A stretch of 64,000 nucleotides of DNA from Patiria pectinifera. Its lineage: Eukaryota; Echinodermata; Asteroidea; Valvatida; Asterinidae. The stretch is from assembly GCA_029964075.1 (NCBI GenBank), contig CM057138.1:13820932-13884931 (forward strand), given 5' to 3'. Each line of letters begins with the position of its first letter. Positions within the stretch are counted from its first letter, which is position 1. Below the pieces are notes generated by a model. It was not told the origin of the DNA and made no database searches. It saw only the letters and a list, made by a program, of their open reading frames with translations. The position numbers and the translations under genes are program-made. Shown here piece after piece: positions 43,640 to 56,899 of the stretch.

Positions 43640-46600
43640 AGCTTTAAACTTCGCATGTTGGTTCTTCATGCCAGGAATTTTGTTTCAGATATGGAGGCAT
43701 TTCATATTTGACCTCTGGGAACCTTTAGATGTCAATGGACTTTCCATTCTTTTTTTCATAACTTTTGTTTTTCAAAACTTCACTTTCCTATGACAGAATT
43801 ATATGTGATAGGTCTTCAGACAATGAAAATAGTGATCAGATTTGGGAACAATTCATATCTGACCTCTGGTGACCTTAAGAGGTCAATGACCTTTGTTAAC
43901 CTTTTTTTTTAGCTATTTGTAAGATTTATTCTTTAAACCCCATTTTTTCACGATTCATATCCAAATTAAAGATGTCCATGCTATAAAGAGAATTTTCATA
44001 TATAGGTCATTTCATATTCACCCTTGGGTGACTTTACGAGAGGTCATGACCTTTGTAAAATCATAGCCTATTTATGGATAGTAATTAGATTAAGACAATT
44101 GAAAATGCCTTTTATTATGACCCAAGTCTACAACTTAACTCTTCTCTTTGTGACATGAAAAGAATTGTCATATATGGGAACATCATATTTGACGTAGTGA
44201 TACCGTTGGAGAGGTCAATGAATTCTTGATAGCTTAGTTGCCGTTATTTATCATATTTATTCGTCAAAACCCCATGTTTTTGTGCCTCAATAGTGTCAAA
44301 GAACGGTATTACACTTATTATGTGCTTTCCCGGCCAATTTTACCAAGTTTTCATTCAATATAACGCCTGGCTCATTCGATTTAGATTGAAATTGAAAGAT
44401 CACGCAGATCGGCATTCGACAATCAAAAAGGATAATTAAATTCCACTATCTGAGCATTCTAGCGCCTTTTAGCTTCATTCGTCCCTATCAAAGATGCATT
44501 CATATTAAAAGTATCGCGTTGTTCATTCAATTTCGTCTAACCCAGAAGCAAGGGGCTGATCGGGCATTCGTTTTCATTTATGGGCAAACATATTTCACAT
44601 TTCGTCAAACATCTTTTAAGACTTCATACGTATCCTTAGCGTAAATCATATTTGATGTCTTCAATCCGTAGATGCCTTTCTTTCTTAATTAAAGGGTATG
44701 TGAAATGAATTTTTCTCAGGAATTATTTTTCTGCAACTCTTAACTACTGTGAGATGTACGAAACTACACATTTGAAAACATTTTTGGTTAATCTTATTGC
44801 AAAAGTGCACTTCTTTAAACATTTAAAAGTTTCAATGCTTTTCCGGACTACGTATGAGCGCGCTGTTACTGCGATGTCATTTCAGTTAAGGTTTTTTTTA
44901 AAGAAAATGAAATTAAAAGAAATGTATGACAGCAAAATATCCAGAATTCTAGAAATTGTTTGTGCCGAAATAGCCATTCAACATCAATCATGCCCGGAAT
45001 GCCATCACATGTTTTCTAATGAATGTGAAACTTTATAAAAAAAAAAACGGAGAAGGCACCAAAAACACCCTTCAAAATGGAAAAATAAAACTTACAGATA
45101 AAGTTCAATGTGACATAAAGATGTATTTTCAAGGTTTGCATTGAAAACTTACTTTGCAGGGGCCCTTTAATACGGTAAGTGTTCGGTCAGACATATACGC
45201 AAGAAAACATTTAAGAAATAACGCAAAAAAAAGTGTTCCAGATGGTACAACCATTGCCAAACATACGTGTCCCGATGTCTTGCACGTCAATAAATCGTCA
45301 ACGTAAAGATGTCCCTTGCTCAAACATTTAAACAAGCAGAAAAGATCAACAGTGAAAAAACTAATTATCTTAGTACCTTTCAATTAATTATTTCGTTACA
45401 TCTTGTTTCCCTCATATCAATTTGTTTGTAACATTGTAAATTGAACAGTCATCAAGTTTTTTTGAACCTCGGAGAAAAATAGACAAATATATCGATTAAA
45501 ACATCTTACTAATTTAAATGACCAAACAATGAAAGTGATTGCCCATAAACGAATAAGAAACGAAAAGCATGGTTATAGTTATAAGCGCACAGATGTTCAC
45601 CAATTTGAATGCGTCAACCGTCAAACGGTTGCAAAGACTTAATTTAAGACTGCTACAAATTAAGTCTCAAATGCACCAAAACGAAATAGGATGCCGGAAA
45701 CGTAAACGAACATTCAGAGCAAAATCTTGGCTGCCTAAACATGGAATTAAATGAACCCAAAATGCAAAGAAACCCCAATTTCACCACATGTGTAAAACTC
45801 ACGCGAAATTGAATGGCTGATAATGAAACTGATTAGAAAAATTCGGAAATTCGCCGGAAAAACCTATAGTTTACAGTCATGTTGTGAATTCAGAGTCCTC
45901 AAACAATTTTGAGATGACCTCTTATCTCGCTTTTCTTTGTTGAATTGGCGAACGCAATATGAAGAGATTGGAATTGAAATCTGTGGGTCTGTTTTGTATT
46001 GAGAATGTACATATATCAAGCAATATTCACTCTTGTGTAGTTATTACACCCTTCTGTATCCATATGAACTTAGATAGCCACGTTTTTAACCTTTTTCTAT
46101 TAAGCCAAATAATCTCGTCTGCGTCTGCGTCTGCCCTAATAAAAAGGAAAATTGAGATCAGAAATTATGCAAACAAGTCTTTGGGGTCCGACTTCCTGAC
46201 ATGTTGTAGAATTCTTATTAAAATACACGCCTTTTGCTTTATTAGACTTCGGTCATGAACAAATGCAAAATGACGACAATCAGAGTATACACAAATCATT
46301 GACCTCGCAAAGGTCATCATAGGTGAAATACGAAATGTTTACATATCTGAAAATTCATATCATGGCAAGAAAACCAAATTTTAGATATGGGTAAAAAAAA
46401 GAGGCGTTTTGAATAGTTAATCCTCTTAATATCTTTACACGGGATACGCAAAGTTCATTTATCCCTTGAAGGCCATCAGAGGTCAGATATGAGATTCCCT
46501 AGATATGAAACTATTGTCCTAGCATGAGCAACTTAACATGCGCATTATTGAAAACCAACATGTATAACTTAACATTATGCATGCGTACTACAATGAAAAA

Positions 46601-46900
46601 ATGGGGTTTAAAGAGTATAATCGTGTCAATAACTATAACTAGAGTAAGTGCAGTTAATACAAAGGTCGTTGACCTCAGGAAGGTCATCACAGATCAAGTG
46701 TGATTTTTTTCTCCACATTTGGTTGTTATTTATTTTGTATGAAGACTATAAATAGACTAAGGTCATAGGAAAGTGAAGTTTTCAAGAACAATAGGTATAC
46801 ATAGAGTATTCAAAGATCATTGACCCCTCAAAGGTGACTGGGGATCAGATATGAAATGCCTCCATATCTGAAATTAATTGTGTTGTTATGGTATGAAGGC
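43640..46900. repeat. Foldback repeat family, copy 3 (largest, with unique core)
   Basis: The left arm (TTCAGATATGGAGGCATTTC..GACCTCTGG.., 43,675-44,300) is mirrored by the right arm (..CCCTCAAAGGTGACTGGGGATC, GAAATGCCTCCATATCTGAA, 46,250-46,870). The core at about 44,330-45,850 is not shared with the other copies and has a plus-strand frame of 94 codons (44,754-45,038) with no recognised domain. A hAT, MULE or Foldback-type origin cannot be told apart without target-site duplications. Confidence 0.7.
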
Positions 46901-48083
46901 CTCATATGACTAGTTTCATACTTTTATAACAAAAGGCATAATTATGTCCCTATGCCGCACAACTATATTTCTTTCTTCTAGTTTTCGGGGCAATAAAATA
47001 ATTACATAAAACCAAAGAGGCGATTTTTAGATTTCTTTACGCTTCAATTATTTTGATAAAAACGAACAAGTTTAAAAGCTGTATGAACAGTATTGTTTAA
47101 CTTGTTTTTGATTGTTCCCAATGAAACGTGGTGCACAGGCCTCAACAAAACTGAATAATTTTCCGAGATACGTACCGGGGGTTGAGAGCAGTTTTTGGAC
47201 AATAATCCTTCGCGGTCAATTAAGACATAAGCCAATCTATCAAAAATGTGTTCACAAATCTGATTACTTGATACTATTCTCTGCCATAATAATAATAATT
47301 ATAATTTGGGAGGCTAATCATCCTTACTCGCAGCTAAGAAGCTGAATTGCGAAGGATGCGGCTACAGCGTGGTCGGGCCGCTGGTACGTAAAGGTACCTA
47401 TGGTTGCCGTCCACATCGACTGATATATGACCACGGAGCACAGCCTGAGATGATTTTGATTTTTGTCATTATGTATAAGTATGAGTGTAGGGGAAACCTC
47501 TGAAATGTGTTTGTCGCAAACAAAATTGTCCTTTATGTAAACAAGCGAAATATTAGAAGACGGTGGTCTGATGAAACCACTGTTTTTACGTTCTCAGAAA
47601 ATATTTGAAAGTATTGAAACAATAACAACAGGCACCAAATTATTTGGATTTTAAACGATACAATACAATACAAATACATGTATAAGTTGACCAATGCTGG
47701 TCGAATTATCAATTGTTACACTCTTGGGCAAATTCTTCCCAATAGTTTGACAATTTTTTACCCAATTCAACCCAATTTGAGGTAATTTCATACCAATGCT
47801 GGGTAAATTACATTGCCCACCAATGTTTCATCCAACCTTTCTACAGTGTACCAAGGGTTCTTTCAGGATAGGGTTTTGTGAATTCTCGGGAGAAAGTACA
47901 CGTAGTCGGGTAGCTGATCGGTTGCGACCGTGGGTCAAAGTATTTGTGGATGTGGGTATCAATATGGCGGTATTCTAGCATTTCGTTGAGAATTTGGTGC
48001 ACAAGTAATGTGTTTTTATGTGCCATATTTTTTTCAATGATTTCATGTTGGGAGTTGGGATGTTTAAAACCAACTTGTAATTA
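46901..48083. other. No recognisable gene; unassigned spacer
   Basis: Near 47,323-47,361 CGCAGCTAAGAAGCTGAATTGCG is a short hairpin. AT-rich and AAT-type runs occur at 47,286-47,305. Near 47,700-47,820 the sequence is rich in TTGGG and CCCAA words (GGGCAAATTCTTCCCAATAG, TACCCAATTCAACCCAATT). No coding support is seen. Confidence 0.4.
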
Positions 48084-48091
48084 GTCCTCAC

Positions 48092-48537
48092 CAGGCGCGG
48101 TTCTAGAACCAATATTTGGGGGGGGGGGGCTAGCACGGTGGATCCAGAATTTTTTTTTCAGGGAGGCGTGCTGAAATGTAGACCGGTTATTTTTTCCAGA
48201 CACCTAGGCCTCCGAAAATCAACAGGTGGGTGGGGGGGCTCATGCCATATTTTCAATGGGGAGCGCCATTATTAACTAATGCACCCATGTGACGACTAAT
48301 TCTTTAGGGGGATACCGTTCGCATGTACATCACAATCCTTCTTTTGTTAATGCAATTTTTTTTTTAAGGGGGATACCATGTTACGACTAACATTTTAGGG
48401 GGATACCGTTCGCATGTACATCACAATCCTTCTTTTTGCTAATGCAATTTTTTTTTTTACGGTATTTATTTTTGGGGGGCTAGACAAAATTGGGGGGGGG
48501 GGACTATAGCCCCCTAGCCCCCCTAGAACCGCGCCTG
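48092..48537. mobile_element. hAT-type MITE with perfect 8-bp TSD
   Basis: The termini CAGGCGCGGTTCTAG and CTAGAACCGCGCCTG are perfect inverted repeats. The flanks carry GTCCTCAC at 48084-48091 and 48538-48545. An 8-bp duplication with CAGG.G termini is characteristic of hAT elements. The 446-bp body has no coding capacity and contains a near-perfect internal direct repeat (GGGGGATACCGTTCGCATGT at about 48,306 and 48,399) as well as G-runs next to both ends. Confidence 0.92.
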
Positions 48538-48704
48538 GTCCTCACGGTTCATGATGCATTTGACATTTGTCACATGGCTTAATAACGACCTGTGGATTGT
48601 TTTTGAGTTAACAGGTGGTTAATAGTTTTGCTTTGGGCATGTTTGTGAGGAGTTCCTCATTCTGATGTGGGCTAATTTCGTTGTTCTAATTGTTGTAGTC
48701 TCTA

Positions 48705-50420
48705 ATTAGTTCACAAGTGTAACCATTTTGGTGGCAAACCAAATGTTTTAGATACCAAGGAACCCTAGCAAATCATTGTTTAAGTGGTACTCCCAATGGA
48801 TGACAGCCATCTTGGATACTTTGGTATGAAGTTTGTTACCAAAGAATCTAAATAACTTTTTGTTACCCCGATGGATGGTAGGTTTCTCTTGAAAAAATAT
48901 TTCAATCTGCAGATCGAAAAATACTTGGAGCGTAACCCCATGGGCATCTACAGCATGATTATTATGACTTCTGGATATGATTTGATTGACTGTATAGATC
49001 AAAAATTAAAGCAGCATCCCAGACTTGGTCTCGACCACTGTGTTCAGCCAACTTATATATTGGCGACGCCCATGTCCGTCATGTCATAATTGTTTTTTTC
49101 CCCCCATTTACAGACATATCATATTTGACCTCTGGTGACCTATTTCATTGGTGAACAATTACTCTTCAAAATGTATTTTTCCTATAACCAAAGTCTACGT
49201 TATAGGTCTTCATGCAATGAAAATAATGATCAGATTTGGAAACAATTCATTTCTGACATCCGGTGAACTTTGAGAGGTCAATGACCTGTGTAAACCACAG
49301 CTTTTTGTAAGGTTGACTCTTTAAACCCAACTTGTTCACGATCCAAGTCTTAATGGTAGGTGTTTATGCAATGAAAGGAATGTTCATAGGACCTTTAATA
49401 TTTAACCTCTGGTTACCTTCCCAGAGGTCATGACCTATCTACTAGATATTTTTAAAGATTTACTCTTATAAATGCCACATTTTCATGACCCAAGTCTAAC
49501 AGTTAACTGTTTGTGTCATGAAAAGAATTTTCAGATGTGGGGACATCATCTGATACCCATATCTGATACTAAACCAAAAAAATAAAAATATTTTGGAGGT
49601 GACCTCTGAACTCCATCTATTTTTGTAATGTCACACGCAACATGATACAATTGGAATAGATGGCTCTTTTGCAATAAAATATGTACAGAAGTATTCACTA
49701 TTGTGTGCTTATTACACTTCATTGTATCTAGATGGATATCAAGCCAACTGTTAGAGTGTGATGCGTCTGCCCTTAAAACAAGAGAAATGGAGATCAGAGA
49801 TCATGACAAAATTTGTCTCTGGGGTTCAAAATCATGACATACGGTAGAACAATATGTTAAAATACACTTCTTTTTCACTATTAGACTAAGGTCGGTGAAA
49901 GGATTAAATATGACGAGTAAATATGATAAATAGTGGCATTTAGGGTTTACCAAATCGATGACCCCTCACAAAGGTCACCAGGGGTTAGATATGTAATGCC
50001 TCTATATCTCAACATGTTCGTCATGGCATGAAGACCTGACATGCCGAGTTTCATGCTTTACCCACAAAATGCACAATTATGGCACTATAATAATTTACAA
50101 TCCAGCACATGAATGGTCAACACCTGTCACCGTGCTAGAGACTCCTTTCAAACTCAACTGCATTACGTGCCCAGATAACCTTGGTCCTGTCATGGTTTCA
50201 CGAGGTTTCACCGCCTCGCTACCAGAATGGACTTTGTATGACATTCGAGTCTGAAGTTATTTTGCAAATAAGTTCAAAATAGCTGCCATTTTGAAATATC
50301 CAAGATGGCTGCCACCCATTGCGAATGTTATGTCAACAATGACATACTTGGGTTCTTTAGTATCCATAACATGGGTTATACCACCAACATCGGACTTCAT
50401 ATGGCATTTAGGTCCGAGGT
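48705..50420. repeat. Foldback repeat family, copy 4 (complete palindromic architecture)
   Basis: The outer left arm (GATACCAAGGAACCC..ATGACAGCCATCTTGGATA, 48,750-48,815) pairs with the right arm (ATATCCAAGATGGCTGCC..GGGTTCTTTAGTATCC, 50,296-50,362). The inner arms pair through GACCTCTGGTGACC (49,126) and GGTCACCAGGGG (49,973). It has the highest overall symmetry of the four copies, so it is the best model for the family. No coding is seen. Confidence 0.75.
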
Positions 50421-52390
50421 TAATATCCAAATTAGGTCCCAGGGGAGTGGGTTTATTTGCCTGTTATTTAACGACCGGTCTACTTGTCAAAGGTATACAC
50501 AGTGTTCGTTTGTTTATGAAAATGTGCTTGATTCAAGAAGACTTCCTTGTTATTCCTGATTAACTCTAAATAAAGAAAAATAACAGAAAGTAACTGAAAA
50601 TACACTTGTTAAGGATTTGTTTTAGATTACCATTTTTACAGCACTGCTGCGCAAAGAGTGTACAATTTAATTGCCCAAGATGTTCTTGATGTTCCAAATA
50701 TGAAAAGACCACTAATGGACCTTCGCGTACAGCCAAAAGAAAATTATTATGAATGGCCTTTCAAAGGGCTTTTGGAGGGATAAAAATGGGTTAATCATGC
50801 GGTTTTGCAAGTTGTAAAGATGCTGTATTGTAGGGCCCCTAAATAGTACAACAATACATTTTAAAATGTGTCCTTGTGTTAAGGGTAAAGATTGATGCTT
50901 TGTCGTAATATTGTACTTTTGTGACATTACGTTGCATGTTGGCTGGATGGCCTTTGAAAAAAAAAACCGGACCTGCTATTGATTTAAAAGTCTGTTTTGG
51001 TTACATACTTCGCAATTTCTTTCATCGCACTCGATGTTTCGACCCAGAGCAAATGCAGTGTGAGTCTAAACACAAACAGGAAACCCGAATGGCGCCGCCT
51101 CTTTTCTTTTTTAAGTAATTTTGCGTGTAGCATGCATCAAGTCCTTCGCATGGCTTAAGTTACGCACTGTTTCGTGACATCGGCTGCTAGAAATATTTAC
51201 ACCCACGCGCAGCCTATTAAGCTATCGGTGACTTCAGACCATTGTTAGGCAACACTGTTTACTTCCTCATGAACGACTAATAGGCGAAAAGCTACCAAAG
51301 GCGAGTCTTGCTCACTTTGTAGAGTAAAACAACCCACAATTCAAGTAACACACATGCAGTGCAGAACATACAGTCAGCTGAAAGTCCACACCACGTGACC
51401 AAAGCATTCAAACTTGTCGACAAGTGTAAAATGAATTGAAGTCCACATCTCAACTCACTTTTATTTCTTTCAAATTGTTTCTGTTTACTCAAAATAAATC
51501 TCGAGACAACCAAGAAAGTGTCATTGTAAAGTATTCAAAGCTTTGGACGACGCCCATGATGTAACCTATTCAATAGGTCTGATTCGATCAATAAACTCAG
51601 TCGTCGTCACAGAATTGATAACTTCATTATAACCTGCGCATTGAGGATTGGTTTAAAAAAACAAGAATCAAAAGGGGTCGATTCATTTGTTTCGAATTAA
51701 ATATGCATTATAGTGTTTTGAAACGATTCTTTGTCGAAGAACCCGGACTTGTACTCTTGAATGTTGTCAAATATTGGATATACCAATTCAGACTAAAAAA
51801 TAACAATCTTATTTTTTACTTCAAAATCTATACAAGCAAAGATTATCTGGAAAATTGCCAATTGTATGGAGGAGTGAATCAATCAGATCGGAACAGATTG
51901 CCCAAAGCTGGAATTTTCATCAAAACTGAGCCGAACTTGTCCTTGTTCAGTTTTCATTTGTTATTCTTATTTTCTCCAAACCAGTTTTGTTCCTTTCAAT
52001 AGAAGTTGTTTTGTCCACACCAAACTGCGTGTCAGTCGGTGATTTGTCGTCATATCACGGGGCTCATATTGTGACGTTTGCAGTGGGTTACTGCATACAC
52101 GTTCACGCTGCGTGCTTTCCATATGTACGAAATTTGCGGAGCACAAAAGGAAAATATTATCCCTAAGGGACTTTAGCTCGCCCCCGATAGTAGGACCCTG
52201 ACTTTTACATGGAGATTTTACCTTATGCGAATCAAAAAGTACAGGCTATGGTTCGTTTTTCCAACTGCGCAGGTGCGTAACAAATGCATTTAATGGATGC
52301 TTTACTTTGCAATGGAGAGATTACTTTCTATCGGTGACTAATGGAATGTTCCATTCAACGAGGCGAATGGAACATTCCATATGAACCCGC
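49108..52390 (+). repeat. Segmental duplication of positions 1-5,220
   Basis: Apart from the MULE-like element at 1,488-3,635 and an extra 170 bp or so at about 50,640-50,840, this interval is collinear with the window start: half of the foldback element, AAAATACACTTGTTAAGGA, and block B through the hairpin TGGAATGTTCCATT..AATGGAACATTCC at about 52,343. Block B is nearly identical between the two. The match stops at about 52,385, where this copy jumps to an earlier point of block B (CAGACCTGATATTGATTTAA), another sign of unequal exchange between L units. Confidence 0.8.
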
Positions 52391-52567
52391 AACGAATATG
52401 TGCAGCCAAATTGGCCAAAATGGCCAAAAACTCAGTATGGCCTATTACCATTGCAACAGACCTGATATTGATTTAAGAAGTCTTTTTCGGTTACGTTTTT
52501 CCCAAATCCTTTCATGGCAATCGATGTTTTGACACTGATCAAATGCAGTGCGAGTCTAAAAAAAAAC

Positions 52568-54237
52568 CTAGAGGTTGTAGGAATAACCACACGGTGTTGG
52601 GCCATGGATTACCGGCCGCAAACTTACCTTGCATTACGAAACCGGCTCTCTTAAGAAAGTGGCTAGTTTCACACTGTTGAAAGCCCCTGGGGAGCCCTTT
52701 AGTAAACCAAACTCCCCTCCCTGCTCCACAGTCCCAGAGAGATAATCACTTGTGGTAAAATGAAATACCACCTGTTAGCCACACTGATTTCTTGAACTAT
52801 ACTTTCTGGTGAATTGCGGTTTTATGCTAGCATAACAGTAACAGATCGTTCTCAGCCATTTATTCACGGATTTTCACATTTCAACATATAAAACATTGTT
52901 GGCCGACAGATTAAATTTAGCAACCAAATATTATGCTTGAAATCTCTCAGGCAGAGTGACCTTCGCTCCTTTTAGGAACCAATTATAGAATATGTGCTTA
53001 TAAATATCTTAATCCCCTAGGACAGGCTCCCCAATATGATGTGTCCCTACCCGAGTTGCCTACATAGTTGGTCGGGTTGGTCTTACTCGGAGGAGTGTTC
53101 ACGTCATGCCACACACAACAACTCATGTTAAAATCCATGTTTGACTTTTTCACAATGCCGCCAGAGGGCACTCTAACATTTGATGACGTCACTGTGTTTT
53201 TTTTACAGTACCGCCTAGGGGCTAGGCAGACACTCACATCGTTGAAAGCAAGTTCGCATCTTCTGCCAATTTCAAATAATAAGGCACTTCCGGTTTCGAC
53301 CGGAAGGAAGGGTCACGTGATTTTGCACTTAATACCAGAAATAAAGACCCTGCAATATTGTATCGATTGCCATAAAAAACAAAATCAAATCTGAAGCAGT
53401 TGATTTTTTATAGATTTTCAAAGATTAAATCTAGAAATCTTTGATTGCTTGTAATATGATACTTGATGACGTGATTATGACGTCATTACCAGAAAGTTCA
53501 AGAGCTATTTTAACTGTGCTATATACAGCCAAATCTTGATTATATCTATCAAGGTATATTTTCTAGCAATTTTTGAAGGTTTAAAGGTCTTTTTATTGTA
53601 ACTTCCGGTCTGATGACGTAATCGGTTTTTTTTTCGCGCACAGGTGTTGTTTGAATTATGGTCATCATGTACATTACTTTTGAAGCCATTACCGCAAACT
53701 TCGCCACAGACATCAAGTGAAAATGCTTTTTTGACGTTTTTTAACCTACCGCTAGAGGGCACTCCAACACTTCATGGCGTCACCCATTATTTTTTATGAA
53801 AGGTCAATCCAGGCAGACACTTAAATCGTTAAAAGCGAGTGCATATCTTGTTCCACTTTTAAATTATTAGGCACTTCCGGTTTCGACCGGAAGGAAGGGT
53901 CACGTGATTTTACGCGCACAAGATAAAATGAAGATCATGTATCATCATGTCGATTCCCGCAAATTTCAGGCTCTGGTCTCTCACGGTTGATTTTATATGG
54001 AATTTCAAAGATTAAATTTATTAAACTTTGAAGTGACGTCACGTGACCCGTGATGACGTCATGATTACGTAATTGCAAAAAAGCACATCTGCGGTAGGTT
54101 GTGCATTCATGTATTGACAATTGAAGTTCATATATGTTTTCATTTTGACACACAGTTCTGGAAACGAATGTGTATAGAAGAAAACCCTAGCAAAAACAAT
54201 AGGTTTTGGGCTAAAGCCCAACACCTAATAAAAAAAT
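52568..54237. mobile_element. Helentron-like insertion (subterminal inverted repeats, 3' hairpin)
   Basis: Block B is interrupted within an A-run after GTGCGAGTCTAAA and resumes at AGGAAACCCGAATGGCG. The left end contains GGTGTTGGGC (52,593-52,602), and its reverse complement GCCCAACACC lies at 54,216-54,225. There it forms the 3' arm of a hairpin AGGTTTTGGGC-TAAA-GCCCAACACCT a few bases from the end. Such subterminal inverted repeats with a terminal stem-loop and no target duplication are seen in Helentron-derived non-autonomous elements. The interior holds two imperfect direct copies of a segment of about 590 bp (53,150 and 53,745) sharing GCACTTCCGGTTTCGACCGG and AAGGAAGGGTCACGTGATTT. Confidence 0.5.
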
Positions 54238-55680
54238 AGGAAACCCGAATGGCGCCCCCTATTTTTTTCAAAGAAATTCTGTGTAGCATTTACCACGTCC
54301 TACGCATGACGTGAGTTACGCACTGTTTCGTGAAATCGGCTGCTGGAAATATTGACACCCACGCGCAGCCTATTAAGCTGTCGCCTGTCGGTGACTACAG
54401 ACCATTCTTTGGCAACACTTTTTACTTCCTCATGAACGAGTCGCCGATGTCTTTCTCAGTTTGCCCCCCAAAAAAGCAACCAATTCTTCAAGTGACACAC
54501 CTGCCGTGTAGAACAGAACGGTTTGCTGAAAGTCGACACCACGTGACCACAACATTCAAAGTGTAAAGTGGATTGAATTCCACATCTAAACTCACTTCAT
54601 TTTTTCTTTGAACGTGTTTCATTTCTATTCAAAATAAATCTTGGGACAACCAAAAAGTGTCATCGTAAAGTTTTGAAAACTTTGGACAACGCCTATGGTG
54701 TATATTCGATAAAAAAAACTCGGCAGCCTTTGCTACATAACTGATAATAATCCTTATACATTGCGCATTGAGGCTTGTTATGAGAAACGAGAATCCAACA
54801 TGGGTCGATTCATTTGTTTCGAATTATTATGCATTCATAGCGTTTTGAAACGATTCTTTTGTCGAAGCACCGGACTTGTACTCTTGAACTTTGTTAATAA
54901 TTGGATCTACCAATTCAGACTAAAGAATCTGTACCAGCAACGGTTATCAGGGAAGTTGTCAATTGTATGGAAAAGTAGATCAATCAGATCAGAACAGATT
55001 GCCCAAAGCTGGAATTTTCATCAAATCTGAGTGATTCTAGTCCCTGTTCAGTCTTCATTTCTCTTTTATATTTTCTCCAAACCAGTTTCCTTCCTTTCAA
55101 TAGAAGTTGTTTTGCCCACACCAGACTGCGTGTCAGTCGGTGATTTGTCGTCATACCACGGAGGCTGATATTGTGACGTTTTCAGTGGGTTACTGCATAC
55201 ACGTTCACGCTGCGTTCTTTCAATTTGTACGAAATTGGCGGAGCACAAAAGGGAAATATTATCCCTAAGGGACTTTAGCTCGCCCCCGCTGGTAGGACCC
55301 TGGCTTTTACAGGGAGTTTTTCCCTCATGCCAATCAAAAGATGCAGGCTATTGTTCGTTTTCCCAACTGCGCAGGTGCATAACAAATGCATTTAATGGAT
55401 GCTTTACTTCGCAATGGAGAGATTACTTTCTATCGGTGACAAATGGAATGTTCCATTTAACGAGGCGAATGGAACATTCCATCTGACACTATTCTGAAAC
55501 CATTGCACTCGGACAACATGGTATAGTCCAACTTTTTGGAATTATTATGTACTTCTCACACCACTAGTCTTGCTTCAAACCAGGAAAGTTCCTTGGTTGC
55601 GCAAGCGACCACGGTCAGGCCCAAAGCATTTTTAATATTATTATTATCATTATTATTTTTTTTTCTGGGGAGGGGTCATT

Positions 55681-55878
55681 ATGGTCATGGAGTTTGCCAT
55701 AGCGTTTAGCACCTTGCCGTTTTGCTGGCTTTGTTTCTCAAGCCAAAATGTCCAGATAAACATGATGTACGATAGTCATGCCGCTAACAAATGCCAAGAA
55801 ACATTCCACATGAGCTGCGCCGCGGCTACAGTTGTGGGTGCATGGTTTTATAAAGGTCTGGACAGGATCGTTATTAAG
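55681..55878 (+). other. Putative Cys-containing exon (exon F), copy 3
   Basis: MVMEFAIAFSTLPFCWLCFS opens the frame. The C-terminal part matches copy 1 (SCAAATVVGAWFYKGLDRIV), and the donor is AAG|GTAAGGATCC. Relative to copy 1, substitutions add a cysteine (FCWLC). Its open status in four L copies is the main argument for past coding function. Confidence 0.25.
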
Positions 55879-56289
55879 GTAAGGATCCCACTTTTGGTTG
55901 TGGTGTGGTAGGTCCATCCTACACTCAAGTTGAACCATGCATTCGGACAAAACACAAAATAATTCAAGATAGAAAGCAGTACTTAATTAGGATCAAACAT
56001 GAAGCATTACGATTTAAAAAGCGGGTGGCAAGAAAAGCCCCCCCCCACCCCCGATGCGTGCAGTGCATGATCAAGCATCATCGCTTTCCTGGGAAACCAA
56101 TCAGCGATCGAGAAAAAGTTTCAATAACTCCCCCATTTGTTGCAAACTACCAACAAAATAATTAATAATATGTTAGTCTTCACGCGATGATCGTCGTTCA
56201 CAAAAATGTTAATGAAAACAAAACCGATTTCGTAGTTCTTTCGGGAGAGTGTGTACTACTAAGCCGCCTTATCTGTGTACGTAAACAAA

Positions 56290-56494
56290 ATGCGAAGTAA
56301 TATTCTGCTAGCCACTGTACTCTTTCTTAATACCTTTCAGACACTTGGCGCTCTTCAGTTTTTTGTTATGCAGTCAATAGCGCTTTGTATATCTTATCAC
56401 TCATTTAACGTTTGAAACAATTTGTGTGTGTCATGGCAGGTGCCTGCCCAAAGAAGGAAGCGGGAATGTATAAACACCAAGCATATATACCATT
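56290..56494 (+). other. Signal-peptide-like exon plus small exon, copy 3
   Basis: MRSNILLATVLFLNTFQTLG with a stop at 56,415 matches copy 1 codon for codon except for a few substitutions. The mini-exon candidate lies at 56,438-56,494 (GCCTGCCCAAAGAAGGAAGC) with the donor TTTG|GTAAAA. Confidence 0.25.
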
Positions 56495-56524
56495 TGGTAA
56501 AACATTTAAATATAACAAAGAATT

Positions 56525-56599
56525 TGAGTGGAACTGGAATTGAACCTGCCACCTCCAGAATGCCCTACTGGTGTTCTATCCAACTGAGCTATCCAGCCC
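56525..56599 (-). repeat. tRNA-like segment, copy 3
   Basis: It reads GGGCTGGATAGCTCAGTTGG on the minus strand with B-box GGTTCAATTCC, and is the copy closest to 6,262-6,335. On the plus strand it translates to the GTGIEPATSR peptide that often betrays tRNA-derived repeats. Confidence 0.6.
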
Positions 56600-56752
56600 T
56601 ATGCTAGCGCCCGTCACAATTAGTCAATATCTTTGTTCAATATATGTGATATAAAGTTGAGAGCAATACATGACACATCCGTATAAGCCATGTAATCAGG
56701 GATAATGTCAAAATTCTGCAATAATGTCAAAACTGCCTCACGTGGGAGATAC

Positions 56753-56899
56753 AATCTCTCCTTCGTGGACATGCTGAAACGGGACATGTCGACACCGGCT
56801 TGACCACCGCTGAGAAGCTGCGCTCCAGCATGCAGGACCGGGACATCACGATCGAGATCATTGAGCTGCTCGAGCTGCCAAAGGGCATCGACTTGATTG
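56753..56899 (+). pseudogene. 3' end of a non-LTR retrotransposon ORF2, copy 3 (frameshifted)
   Basis: NLSFVDMLKRD is followed by an insertion (ATGTCGACACC) that shifts the frame. LTTAEKL-like and DRDI residues are then found in another frame, ending at ATCGACTTGATTGA and a TTGATTGATTGATTTATTGA tail. This is the most divergent of the four copies. Confidence 0.55.
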
